Shown here: in pieces, positions 49,825 through 58,491 of the stretch
Layout: each line of letters starts with the position of its first letter
How positions within the stretch are numbered: position 1 is the first letter of the stretch
DNA from: DAHVFK01 sp035310985
Lineage (GTDB): Bacteria; Pseudomonadota; Gammaproteobacteria; Burkholderiales; SG8-39
Length of the DNA stretch: 64,000 nt
Reading direction: 5' to 3'
Assembly: GCA_035310985.1 (NCBI GenBank)
Contig: DATGDH010000164.1
Span: 1-64,000 of the forward strand
Notes under the pieces: generated by a model
Told to the model about the DNA's origin: nothing
Seen by the model: only the letters and a program-made list of their open reading frames with translations
Database searches by the model: none
Position numbers and translations under genes: made by a program

Positions 49825-51345
49825 ATGTGTGGAATTCTCGGAATCGTCGCGCGCACGCCGGTGAACCAGCTGCTCTACGACGGGCTGCTGCTCCTGCAGC
49901 ACCGCGGCCAGGATGCGGCCGGCATCGTCACCAGCGCGCACAAGACCTTCCACATGCAGAAGGGCAGCGGGATGGTGCGCGATGTATTCCGCACCCGAAA
50001 CATGCGCTCCCTGCCAGGCAACATCGGCATTGCGCATTGCCGCTATCCGACCGCCGGTTCGGCCTTCAATACGGCCGAGGCGCAGCCGTTCTATGTCAAC
50101 TCGCCGTTCGGAATCGTGCTCGGCCACAACGGCAACCTCACGAATGCCGATCAGCTCAAGGACGAGATGTTCCGCCAGGACCTGCGGCACATCAATACAA
50201 ACTCCGACTCCGAGGTGCTGCTCAACGTACTGGCGCACGAGCTGGAGAGCACGTCGGTTCGTTTGCGCCTCGACCCGCAGACGATCTTCACGGCGGTCTC
50301 GAACGTCCATCGCCGGTGCCGCGGCGCCTACGCCGTGATCGCCATGATCGCCGGCTACGGAGTGCTCGCGTTCCGGGACCCGTACGGTATCCGGCCCGCA
50401 GTGATAGGCTACAACGAGACCGAGCGCGGAACCGAGTACATGGTCGCCTCGGAATCGGTGGCGGTCGACGCCCTGGGCTTCCGCGTGCTGCGCGACGTGG
50501 CCCCCGGCGAGGCGGTGCTGATCGACGAGGACGGCAACTTTTACAGCCAGCAGTGCGCGCCGAAGGCGCGCCTGAATCCGTGCATCTTCGAGTACGTGTA
50601 CCTGGCGCGTCCCGACTCGCTCATCGATGGTGCCTCGGTCTACGAAGCGCGACTGAACATGGGTGAGAAACTGGCCGAGAAGATCCGCCGGCAGTACCAC
50701 CATCTCGACATCGACGTGGTGATACCGATCCCGGACTCGAGCCGGCCGTCGGCGCTGCAACTGGCGCTCGGGTTGGGCGTTCCGTATCGCGAAGGTTTCG
50801 TCAAGAACCGCTATATCGGCCGCACGTTCATCATGCCCGGCCAGGCCGTGCGGCGGCGCTCGGTGCGCCAGAAGCTGAACGCGATCGGGATGGAGTTCCG
50901 CGGCAAGAACGTGCTGCTGGTCGACGATTCGATCGTGCGCGGCACGACCAGCCAGGAGATCGTCCAGATGGCGCGCGAGTCCGGTGCGCGCAAGGTGTTC
51001 TTCGCATCCGCCGCCCCCCCGGTACGCTTCCCGAACGTCTACGGCATCGACATGCCGACGCGCGCCGAGCTGATCGCCGCGCACCGCAGCGAAGAAGAGG
51101 TGGCGCGCGAAATCGGCGCGGACGCGCTCGTTTATCAGGACCTGGCGGAACTGGAGGACGCCGTGCGGCGTGTCAACCCCAAGCTCACGACTTTCGAGAC
51201 GTCGTGCTTCGACGGGCGCTACATCACGGGCGACGTCACCAGCGACTACCTGCGCGCCATCGAGTCGCGGCGCGACGCGGCGCGCGATTCCGGGGACGAG
51301 TCGGACGGCGCGCAGCTCGACCTGAACCTGGTGACCTCCGACTAA
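49825..51345 (+). CDS. purF: Amidophosphoribosyltransferase
   Basis: PurF commits PRPP to purine synthesis. The mature N-terminal Cys (MCGILGIVA) is the glutaminase nucleophile, without a propeptide; HRGQDAAGI follows. The PRPP loop VLLVDDSIVRGTT lies near residues 366-378. The length of 506 residues is normal. It ends the folC-SPOR-cvpA-purF run and precedes the metZ control region. Confidence 0.98.
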   Translation: MCGILGIVARTPVNQLLYDGLLLLQHRGQDAAGIVTSAHKTFHMQKGSGMVRDVFRTRNMRSLPGNIGIAHCRYPTAGSAFNTAEAQPFYVNSPFGIVLGHNGNLTNADQLKDEMFRQDLRHINTNSDSEVLLNVLAHELESTSVRLRLDPQTIFTAVSNVHRRCRGAYAVIAMIAGYGVLAFRDPYGIRPAVIGYNETERGTEYMVASESVAVDALGFRVLRDVAPGEAVLIDEDGNFYSQQCAPKARLNPCIFEYVYLARPDSLIDGASVYEARLNMGEKLAEKIRRQYHHLDIDVVIPIPDSSRPSALQLALGLGVPYREGFVKNRYIGRTFIMPGQAVRRRSVRQKLNAIGMEFRGKNVLLVDDSIVRGTTSQEIVQMARESGARKVFFASAAPPVRFPNVYGIDMPTRAELIAAHRSEEEVAREIGADALVYQDLAELEDAVRRVNPKLTTFETSCFDGRYITGDVTSDYLRAIESRRDAARDSGDESDGAQLDLNLVTSD

Positions 51346-51366
51346 GGACGCGCCTGGCCGGGGCCC

Positions 51367-51395
51367 TTTACCCGCGCGCGGGGCGAGGCTAGAAT
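51367..51395 (+). promoter_or_regulatory. metZ promoter
   Basis: TTTACC (51367-51372, 4 of 6) and TAGAAT (51390-51395, 5 of 6) are 17 nt apart. The expected start near 51402 coincides with the first base of the riboswitch P1 helix. Confidence 0.65.
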
Positions 51396-51400
51396 TCCTG

Positions 51401-51454
51401 TTGCGCCGATTTGAAACCACAGCTTGCGGGCGCATTAAAAATGCTGCTAAAGCG
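51401..51454 (+). ncRNA. SAM-II riboswitch upstream of metZ
   Basis: P1 is a perfect 6-bp helix TGCGCC (51402-51407) and GGCGCA (51429-51434). The loop GATTTGAAACCACAGC and the tail TTAAAAATGCTGCTAAAGC match the known SAM-II consensus in order and spacing (GAUUUAA, then UAAA-x-UGUAGCUAAA in the structure I remember). CAGC (51420-51423) and GCTG (51443-51446) form the pseudoknot. SAM binding should turn off metZ; this class normally hides the ribosome binding site, but here an intrinsic terminator follows directly. SAM-II is best known from alphaproteobacterial met genes. Confidence 0.85.
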
Positions 51455-51460
51455 TGCCGC

Positions 51461-51489
51461 AAACCCGGTCCGCGCAGCCGGGTTTTTTT
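51461..51489 (+). terminator. Intrinsic terminator between riboswitch and metZ
   Basis: AAACCCGG (51461-51468) and CCGGGTTT (51478-51485) form an 8-bp stem with a 9-nt loop, and the T tract runs to 51489. It lies 7 bases after the SAM-II aptamer and 28 before metZ, so it probably acts as the attenuator, though termination of readthrough from purF would look the same. Confidence 0.85.
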
Positions 51490-51516
51490 GTGCCCGCAAG
51501 CAAAGGATGTGATGCG

Positions 51517-52695
51517 ATGGACGATACATTCGAGCTTGCGACGCTAGGCGTGCGCGCCGGGCAGGTGCGTACCGCTTTTCAAGAGCATTCCGAGGCCCTG
51601 TTCCTCACCTCGAGCTTCGTGTTCGCCAACGCCCAACAGGCCGCGGCGCGCTTCACGGGCAGCGAGGCCGGCTTCGTCTACTCGCGCTTTACCAACCCGA
51701 CGGTGAGCATGCTGCAGGACCGCCTCGCCGCGCTGGAAGGGGCCGAGGCCTGCGTAGCGACGGCTTCCGGCATGGCGGCGATCCTGGCGGTGTCGATGGC
51801 GCTGCTCAAGGCGGGAGATCACGTGATCTGCTCCAGGGCCGTGTTCGGCGCCACCGTGCAGCTCTACTCCGGGATCCTGGCACGCTTCGGGGTGGAAACG
51901 ACGTTCGTGTCCCCGACCGATGTCGGCGAGTGGGAGCGCGCGCTGCGTCCCACTACCAAGCTGTTCTTTCTCGAGACGCCATCAAATCCTCTTACCGAGG
52001 TGTCCGACGTCGCGGCGATCGCCGGGGTTGCGCACCGAGCGGGCGCGTTGCTGGCGGTGGACAACTGCTTCTGTACGCCCGCGCTGCAAAGACCGCTGGC
52101 GCTTGGCGCCGATCTGGTGGTTCATTCGGCGACCAAGTACCTCGACGGTCAGGGCAGGGTACTCGGCGGCGCGATAGTTGGTCCGCGCAAGCTGGTGATG
52201 GAGGGGATCTTCGGTTTCCTGCGCACCGCGGGCCCGTGCTTGTCGCCCTTCAACGCCTGGGTGATCCTCAAGGGGCTGGAGACGCTCCAGTTGCGCATGC
52301 TCGCGCAATCGGCGAACGCCCTCGAGCTGGCACGCTGGCTCGAGGCGCACCCGCGCGTGGCGCGCGTGCACTATCCGGGGCTGCCATCGCACCCGCAACA
52401 CGAGTTGGTGAGCCGCCAGCAACGCGGCGGCGGGGCCGTTGTGTCGTTCGAGGTCAAGGGCGGGCGCAGCGCGGCGTGGAAAGTGATCGACTCGACCCGC
52501 CTGATATCGATCACAGCTAACCTCGGCGACACGAAAACGACCATCACGCATCCCGCCAGCACCACGCACGGGCGCATCTCCGCCGAGGCCCGCGCGGCGG
52601 CCGGCATCGGAGAGGGTTTGCTCAGGGTCGCGGTCGGGCTCGAGGCGGTCGGCGACCTGCGTTCGGACCTGGAGCGCGGCCTGTCGCAGATCTAG
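51517..52695 (+). CDS. metZ: O-succinylhomoserine sulfhydrylase
   Basis: MetZ condenses O-succinylhomoserine with sulfide to homocysteine, using PLP. The 392-residue protein has YSRFTNPTVSMLQDRL, SGMAAILAV, VDNCFCTPALQRP, and the PLP lysine in SATKYLDGQGRVLGG near residue 206. Start ATG 51517 has AAAGGA 9 nt upstream; an upstream in-frame start lies in the riboswitch terminator. It converges with lpxH, their stops overlapping by two bases. Confidence 0.95.
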   Translation: MDDTFELATLGVRAGQVRTAFQEHSEALFLTSSFVFANAQQAAARFTGSEAGFVYSRFTNPTVSMLQDRLAALEGAEACVATASGMAAILAVSMALLKAGDHVICSRAVFGATVQLYSGILARFGVETTFVSPTDVGEWERALRPTTKLFFLETPSNPLTEVSDVAAIAGVAHRAGALLAVDNCFCTPALQRPLALGADLVVHSATKYLDGQGRVLGGAIVGPRKLVMEGIFGFLRTAGPCLSPFNAWVILKGLETLQLRMLAQSANALELARWLEAHPRVARVHYPGLPSHPQHELVSRQQRGGGAVVSFEVKGGRSAAWKVIDSTRLISITANLGDTKTTITHPASTTHGRISAEARAAAGIGEGLLRVAVGLEAVGDLRSDLERGLSQI

Positions 52696-53426
52696 AAGTA
52701 GACGAGGCGCGGAGCGCCGTCCTCGACGAGCAGGTAGCCTCCGCGCTCGTACCAGTCGGGCAGTACCCAGCGCTCGCACGTCCGGCCGCCGATCTCGAGC
52801 AGGTGGCGCCCCGGACGGTGCGTATGGCCGTGGATCATGCGGCTTACCCGATGCCGCTCGAAGGCCGCGCGCACCGCCTCTGCGTTGACGTCCATGATTT
52901 CGGCGGCCTTTCCCTTCTTGCTCGCCTCGCTTTGCTCGCGCAATGCCCGTGCGCGCGCGCGCCGCACGGCAAGCGGCGCGGCGAGCAACTCGCGCTGCCA
53001 GGCTTCGGACCTGGCCGTCGCGCGCCATGCCATGTAATCGCGGTCATCGGTGCATAGCGTGTCGCCGTGCATGAGCAGCGTGGCGACGCCTCCCACCTCG
53101 CGCACGGCGGGATCGGCGAGCAGGTTCGCGCCGCAATCCCGGGCGAACGTCTCGCCGACCAGGAAATCGCGATTGCCGTGCATGAAGTAGAGCGGAACGC
53201 CACCTCGGGTCAGCGCGCGAAACGCGGCCGCGACCTGCTTGGCAAGCGGATCGCCGTCCGGCGCGCTCAGCTCGTCGTCGCCGATCCAGTACTCGAACAG
53301 ATCGCCCAGCACGTACAGCGCGTTTGCGCGCGCTGCTTCTTCGCCGACGAAGCGCAGGAACCGGTCGACGGCAGCGGGCCGCGCCGTCGCAAGGTGCAGG
53401 TCCGATGCGAATAGGACCCGCGCCAC
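52692..53426 (-). CDS. lpxH: UDP-2,3-diacylglucosamine diphosphatase
   Basis: LpxH hydrolyses UDP-2,3-diacylglucosamine to lipid X in lipid A synthesis. The metallophosphatase motifs are complete: SDLHLA, GDLFEYWIGDD, HGNRDFLVG, HGDTLCTDD and HGHTHRPG. The GTG at 53426 is the start; it overlaps the stop of the upstream cyclophilin gene by one base (TAGTG), so 244 residues result. Confidence 0.95.
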   Translation of the reverse strand: MARVLFASDLHLATARPAAVDRFLRFVGEEAARANALYVLGDLFEYWIGDDELSAPDGDPLAKQVAAAFRALTRGGVPLYFMHGNRDFLVGETFARDCGANLLADPAVREVGGVATLLMHGDTLCTDDRDYMAWRATARSEAWQRELLAAPLAVRRARARALREQSEASKKGKAAEIMDVNAEAVRAAFERHRVSRMIHGHTHRPGRHLLEIGGRTCERWVLPDWYERGGYLLVEDGAPRLVYF

Positions 53427-54022
53427 TATTTGCCGGCAACCACCGTCATCGACTCGATGATTACCGCTTGTCGTGGTACGTCGCGCGGAAACGGCCCACC
53501 GGCGCCGGTGGGTAGCTTCGCAACCTTGGTTACTGTGTCCATGCCTGACACGACCTTGCCGAACACTGCGTAGCCGTGGCCATCGCCGCGCGGGTCGCCC
53601 CAATCGAGGAACGCGTTGTCCGCGACGTTGATGAAGAACTGAGCCGTCGCAGAGTCCGGGTTCGACGTGCGCGCCATTGCGATCGTCCCGGCCACGTTCT
53701 TCAGACCCGCCTTGACGCCCGTCTGCGCCTCGTTAGGGATCGGTTTGTCGGTCGGCTTCTGGCGGAACTGCTGGTCGAAGCCTCCGCCCTGGATCATGAA
53801 GCCGTCGATCACTCGGTGGAAGATCGTGCCGTCATAGTGGCCATTGCGCACGTAGTGCAGAAAGTTCTGCACGGTCAGCGGTGCCTTCGCGGGGTACAGC
53901 TCAAGGCGAATCGTTCCCAGATTTGTTTTTACGTCGACTTGCACGTCGGCGCCGATTGCGCCCGGCGATACGGCAGTGGCCGAGAGCATGACGAGCGGAG
54001 TCCAGAGCTTAATGAGGTTCAT
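53426..54022 (-). CDS. ppiA: Periplasmic peptidyl-prolyl isomerase (cyclophilin type)
   Basis: A signal peptide (MNLIKLWTPLVMLSATAVSP) precedes a cyclophilin domain with FHRVIDGFMIQGGGF, ARTSNPDSATAQFFIN and DWGDPRGDGHGYAVFG. The 198-residue product would catalyse proline isomerisation in envelope protein folding. It is the first gene of the pair with lpxH and is divergent from cysS, with AT-rich DNA near 54031-54050 between them. Confidence 0.93.
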   Translation of the reverse strand: MNLIKLWTPLVMLSATAVSPGAIGADVQVDVKTNLGTIRLELYPAKAPLTVQNFLHYVRNGHYDGTIFHRVIDGFMIQGGGFDQQFRQKPTDKPIPNEAQTGVKAGLKNVAGTIAMARTSNPDSATAQFFINVADNAFLDWGDPRGDGHGYAVFGKVVSGMDTVTKVAKLPTGAGGPFPRDVPRQAVIIESMTVVAGK

Positions 54023-54158
54023 CGGTCCGTATCAATGATTGTGTTATACTTTTCAAAGGCCTACGAGACCATCAATTCTAGAGCAAGGTCTGTCCGCCGA
54101 CAACGTCGGCGAGCGTTTTTCTGCGCCACAAGACCGGGCCGCCTCGCGAAGTCCGCAC

Positions 54159-55523
54159 ATGCTGCAAATCTACAACTCGCTCGGCAGACAGAAGCAGGAG
54201 TTCGTTCCTCTGCGTCCGGGCGAGGTGCGCATGTACGTGTGCGGCATGACGGTCTACGATCTGTGCCACCTTGGCCACGCTCGCGTCATGGTGGTGTTCG
54301 ACGTCGTGCGCCGATGGTTGCGCGCGAGCGGCTATCGCGTCACGTACGTGCGCAATATCACGGACATCGACGACAAGATCATCCGGCGCGCGTCCGAGAG
54401 CGGCGAAGCGATCAGCGAGCTGACGGCACGCTTCACGCGCTTCATGGAGGAGGACGCGGCTGCGCTCGGCGTCGAAAGCCCTGATCACGAACCGCGTGCG
54501 ACGCAATACGTGCCGCAAATGATCGGGCTAATCGACGAGCTGGAGCGGCGCGGCCTCGCCTACCGATCCGCCAGCGGAGATGTCAATTTCGCAGTACGCA
54601 GATTTCCGGGCTACGGGATGCTCTCCGGCAAGTCGCTGGACGAGCTGCGTGCCGGCGAGCGCGTCGAAGTGGACGCCTCCAAGCAGGACCCGCTCGATTT
54701 CGTGCTGTGGAAGCGCTCCAAGCCCGACGAGCCGAAATGGGATTCTCCATGGGGCGCGGGACGACCCGGATGGCACATCGAGTGCTCGGCGATGAGTTGC
54801 GCGCTGCTCGGCAAGCACTTCGACATCCATGGCGGCGGTCAGGATCTGCAGTTCCCGCACCACGAAAACGAGATCGCGCAGTCCGAGGGCGCGAGCGGCG
54901 TCAAGTTCGTCAATTACTGGATGCACAACGGTTTCGTGCGCGTGGACGACGAAAAGATGTCGAAGTCGCTCGGAAATTTCTCCACGATCCGCGACATCCT
55001 GAAGCAGTTCGATCCGGAGGTCGTGCGCTTCTTCATCCTGAGGGCGCACTATCGCAGCCCGCTGAACTATTCCGACGCCCATCTGCACGACGCGAAGGGA
55101 GCTCTGACGCGGCTTTATACGGCGCTGAAAGCCGTGCCATCGTCTGCTGCCGTGCCGGACTGGAGCGAGCCGCATGCAGCGCGCTTTCGCCAGGCGATGG
55201 ACGACGATTTTGGCACGCCCGAAGCGATCGCGGTCCTGTTCGATCTGGCGAATGAGATCAATCGCGGGAGGGCAGACCTCGGACCGCAGCTGCGTGCGCT
55301 CGGAGGGGTATTGGGCATCTTGCAGCGCAACGCGCAGGCTTTCCTGCAGGGTGGACCAGGGACCGCAATGGACGATGCCGAAATCGCACGGCGCATCGCG
55401 CGCCGCACCGAGATGAAGCGGCGCAAGGATTACGCGGCCGCGGATGCGGAGCGCAAGGCACTCGAGGAAGCCGGCATCGTCCTCGAGGACGGTCCCTCCG
55501 GCACGGCCTGGCGGCGCAAGTAG
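54159..55523 (+). CDS. cysS: Cysteinyl-tRNA synthetase
   Basis: A class I synthetase of 454 residues. It has YVCGMTVYD (zinc Cys), HLGHARV (HIGH motif), the remaining zinc ligands in ECSAMS and FPHHENEIAQSE, and KMSKSLGNF. I use the ATG at 54159 because homology begins at MLQIYNSLGR. In many betaproteobacteria cysS is next to alkA-accA, which here lie about 31 kb away. Confidence 0.97.
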   Translation: MLQIYNSLGRQKQEFVPLRPGEVRMYVCGMTVYDLCHLGHARVMVVFDVVRRWLRASGYRVTYVRNITDIDDKIIRRASESGEAISELTARFTRFMEEDAAALGVESPDHEPRATQYVPQMIGLIDELERRGLAYRSASGDVNFAVRRFPGYGMLSGKSLDELRAGERVEVDASKQDPLDFVLWKRSKPDEPKWDSPWGAGRPGWHIECSAMSCALLGKHFDIHGGGQDLQFPHHENEIAQSEGASGVKFVNYWMHNGFVRVDDEKMSKSLGNFSTIRDILKQFDPEVVRFFILRAHYRSPLNYSDAHLHDAKGALTRLYTALKAVPSSAAVPDWSEPHAARFRQAMDDDFGTPEAIAVLFDLANEINRGRADLGPQLRALGGVLGILQRNAQAFLQGGPGTAMDDAEIARRIARRTEMKRRKDYAAADAERKALEEAGIVLEDGPSGTAWRRK

Positions 55524-55536
55524 GCGCGCGCCGCGC

Positions 55537-56685
55537 TCAGTACTTAAAGTGCAAGTCCTTGCCGATGATGGTCAGCTCGACGAACGAGCTGCCGTTGTGG
55601 TTGGTCGGCGAGAAGCTCAGGTAGTATCCGCCGGCATCGTAGTCCGACATTGAGTCCAGCGCCTGCGTGAACGACTCGCGGGTGAGTTTCGGGCCCGCGC
55701 GGCGAATCGCTTCCACCATCACTTTGGCGCCGATGTACGCCTCGAGCGAGGTGAACGAGAAGTCCTTTCTGCCGAGCAGCTTTTCGGCTGCCTCACGGTA
55801 CTCGGCGACCACCGGTACGGATGCCTCGGACGGAGGCGGTACGACCTGCGAGATCGCGACGCCTACGCCATCCGCACCGAGCTCCTGTGCCAGCGGGCTC
55901 GCCCCGGGAAACGAGTTGCTGATCATCTGCGCGGTCGAGCCGGCGCGCAGCGCGGCCTTGATGAAGTCCGAGGTCGTCTTGTAGAGCGTGGTCAGGATAA
56001 TCACGTCGGGGTTGCCCTTGAGCACCGCCTTCACGCCCCCCGCGATATCCGGATGGGCGCGATCCTTGAACGAGGCCACCGACACGGGCTCCAGGCCGCG
56101 TAGCTTGAGCGCGCGGACAACGACGTCGTAGTTGGCGTTCCCGATCGGGTCGTCGTAGTGCACGACCGCGAAGCGCTTGATGCCGAACAGCGAGTAGTGG
56201 TCGACGATCTTCTCCAGCTCGTCGGCGTAGCTCGCGCGGATGTTATAGACGTACTTATTGAATTCCCGCATTGGCGCGGCGCCAGTAAACGGCCCGATGA
56301 ACGGTACCTTGAACTTCTCCACGAACGGCAACGCCGGGCCGGAGAGCGTGGCGCTCGCGTAGCCGTAAAGGGCGAAGACCTGCAGCTCTCCAATCAGTTT
56401 TTGCGTGTTTGCGGCGGCGCGCTTGGTGTCGTTGGCGTCGTCCAACGTCGCGAGCTCCAGGCGGCGGCCGTAGATCCCGCCACGGTCGTTCACCTTCTTG
56501 AAATACGCGAGCACACCGTCGCGGATGTCTTCGCCGAGCTCGCGGTTGCTGCCCGAGAGCGGCGCCGACTGGCCGATGACGATCGTCGTCGCGGTCACGC
56601 CGGGAACCGGCGAGGCGGCCAACGCGCACGTCGCGGCCGCAAACGCTGCTAGCGCGCAGGCCGAACGAAAAATTCGAATTCTCAT
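55537..56685 (-). CDS. Branched-chain amino acid-type ABC transporter substrate-binding protein
   Basis: The 382-residue protein has a signal peptide ending CALAAS, then VTATTIVIGQSAPLSGSNRELG, the type I periplasmic binding fold of LivK-like proteins. It should deliver an amino acid, amide or aromatic acid to a Liv-type ABC transporter, but no permease or ATPase gene is near; such orphan binding proteins are common in betaproteobacteria. GGGGGAGATGC precedes the ATG. It converges with cysS. Confidence 0.92.
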   Translation of the reverse strand: MRIRIFRSACALAAFAAATCALAASPVPGVTATTIVIGQSAPLSGSNRELGEDIRDGVLAYFKKVNDRGGIYGRRLELATLDDANDTKRAAANTQKLIGELQVFALYGYASATLSGPALPFVEKFKVPFIGPFTGAAPMREFNKYVYNIRASYADELEKIVDHYSLFGIKRFAVVHYDDPIGNANYDVVVRALKLRGLEPVSVASFKDRAHPDIAGGVKAVLKGNPDVIILTTLYKTTSDFIKAALRAGSTAQMISNSFPGASPLAQELGADGVGVAISQVVPPPSEASVPVVAEYREAAEKLLGRKDFSFTSLEAYIGAKVMVEAIRRAGPKLTRESFTQALDSMSDYDAGGYYLSFSPTNHNGSSFVELTIIGKDLHFKY

Positions 56686-56851
56686 GCATCTCCCCCTCGC
56701 ACCCGAGCGCCCTCGGTGTGCAGGCTTCCCCTCAATGGGAGGATTCTACTGATATCCGGGGAAGGGGACGCGGTACTACTTGGCGCGACTACGCCGTCGG
56801 ACGACCGGCAGGGGTCCTGATCGGGGACGAGAAATCGTCAGCTAGCGAGCG

Positions 56852-58351
56852 TTATTGCTTCGTGAACGCCGCAGCCCCAAGGATAGTCGCCTGTGCTCCC
56901 GTCGGCCCGATGCTGGCAGAATCGTTGATTGTGTAAGCGAGGCCCACGCGCTGCGCAGAAGGACCGGCGAAGAAGCCCTGAACGCTCGCGCTGCAGTTAC
57001 CATCACACGACGCGCTGCCGGTACCCTGAACCATGAGGTTTGTCCCTCCGCTGAACATGCTGCCAGACGTAGTGCCGGCACTTCCGCTGATCATGTAGCC
57101 CATTTTGTCCGGCATGGCCACATTGAGGTTCACGCCTATCGTTGCGCCGGTCGCTTGGAACTTGACATCGAGATTGCCAGACGACAAGGTCCCCGGAGCC
57201 GTCCGGCCGTCGACATATGTCGGGCTGGTGGCGCCTAGAAGCGCGTAGGTCGCAGTGCCGCTTGTCGGCAGCGAAGGTGTCGGTAGGCCGACTACATAGT
57301 GCAAGCCTTGGTTGTTAGTGTAGGTGGGTTGCGCCGGGCAAAGCGCGGCCCCGCAGTTTATGTTGACGCCGCCTGTCCATCTTCCCCAGGCAATGATTCC
57401 ATCGTTTCCGGAGTCGCCCTGAACCAGCGTGACCTGCGTACCATCCGGATTGAGATTGAAGACAGATGATGCCTCTGTCGACTGGTCCGTGAAGTTGACG
57501 TGAGTCAGCGCCCCGGCCGCATCGATGACCGCAGTTGCGGGTGAGCCTGATGAAATATAGGCCGTGCTGATCCCATCGCTGTTCGGGATGCTGTACGCGA
57601 CGGCTGCCGCATAGCCACTTCCGCTCTTAAGCCCAGTCGGCGGCGTGACCGTCGCCGCGCTCAGGCTCGCCGACGCCCCGTCGGGCGTGACCTGGTCGCC
57701 CTGCCGAAAGTCGTTGTTTAGCCCGCCGACGGGAGGCGGGGGCGGAAGGCTCGGCCCCTGGCTGGTCTCGTGCGGCGGGATGCCGGGGTTGGCGGGCGCG
57801 ATCGCCGAGGTGCCGGCGGGTACTTCGACCGATCCGGCGGGGCTGGAGAGCACCCAGATGCCGCTGCTGCCCCTGATCAGCGTCGAGCCGTCGTTCAGCA
57901 CCTGGATGAGGCCGCCAGTGCCGCGGATGCCGACCGTTGCCGTCGGCGTTCTGATCCTGTACTTGCTGTGGTCGACATGGCCGATCAGTCCGGTGACAGC
58001 ACGCATGGCGCCTTTCAACAGTGCAAAGAAACCTCGCTCGGTGCCGTCTACCTTGCCGTCGAAGTTGTATTCCTTGATGCCGAACTCGGTGCCGGGTTGA
58101 AGCGAGACATACCCGCCGTCAGCGAAGCGGATCTGTGCGCGTCCCGCGTTGGTGTGAATGATGTCGCCTTGCGACAGTTCTTCCCCGCGCGCCAGCGCGC
58201 GGCGCTGGCCGGCGGCCGAAACGGCGGTGACGTCGCCGGTGACGAACTCGACCCGGCCCACGTTGGCCAAAGCCTGGCCAGCGGCCCCCGCTGCCAACAG
58301 CAGCAGAAGGAGGCTTGCGAATTTCGGACGAAACAAATCAGTGGTGCGCAT
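56852..58351 (-). CDS. Secreted FecR-domain protein with TbpB-like C-terminal barrel
   Basis: The 499-residue protein has a Sec signal (FASLLLLLLAAGAAGQALA) with no lipobox Cys, a FecR domain at about 30-165 (GDIIHTNAGRAQIRFADGGY, TPTATVGIRGTGG), a proline-rich linker near 200, and a C-terminal half ending GFFAGPSAQRVGLAYTI and GAAAF, the pattern of TbpB/Slam-substrate beta barrels. I use the ATG at 58351 with GGGAG upstream. It follows a Slam-like gene and is a plausible substrate of it. The ligand is unknown; FecR domains are usually periplasmic regulators, so this is a non-regulatory use. Confidence 0.8.
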   Translation of the reverse strand: MRTTDLFRPKFASLLLLLLAAGAAGQALANVGRVEFVTGDVTAVSAAGQRRALARGEELSQGDIIHTNAGRAQIRFADGGYVSLQPGTEFGIKEYNFDGKVDGTERGFFALLKGAMRAVTGLIGHVDHSKYRIRTPTATVGIRGTGGLIQVLNDGSTLIRGSSGIWVLSSPAGSVEVPAGTSAIAPANPGIPPHETSQGPSLPPPPPVGGLNNDFRQGDQVTPDGASASLSAATVTPPTGLKSGSGYAAAVAYSIPNSDGISTAYISSGSPATAVIDAAGALTHVNFTDQSTEASSVFNLNPDGTQVTLVQGDSGNDGIIAWGRWTGGVNINCGAALCPAQPTYTNNQGLHYVVGLPTPSLPTSGTATYALLGATSPTYVDGRTAPGTLSSGNLDVKFQATGATIGVNLNVAMPDKMGYMISGSAGTTSGSMFSGGTNLMVQGTGSASCDGNCSASVQGFFAGPSAQRVGLAYTINDSASIGPTGAQATILGAAAFTKQ

Positions 58352-58491
58352 CGTCGATCTCCCAACGCTGCGATACGTGGCGTGAAAGCGATGTGCGAAG
58401 CCTGCCACCAAACCGGTTTCTAGACACCTGTTTAGCCGCCCGGGCTAGCCGGCAATCCCCTATTCTGACAATCCCTTGCAGAAATCTTGGG

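Noticed and set aside
49570..51462. 630-codon minus-strand frame opposite cvpA/purF
   Set aside because: Antisense to canonical PurF and CvpA, His/Arg-rich, and it would run through the SAM-II riboswitch.
58352..58491. Cyclic-di-GMP riboswitch in the gap between the Slam-like and FecR genes
   Set aside because: None of the GEMM-I or GEMM-II conserved motifs could be found; only short GC-rich dyads are present.
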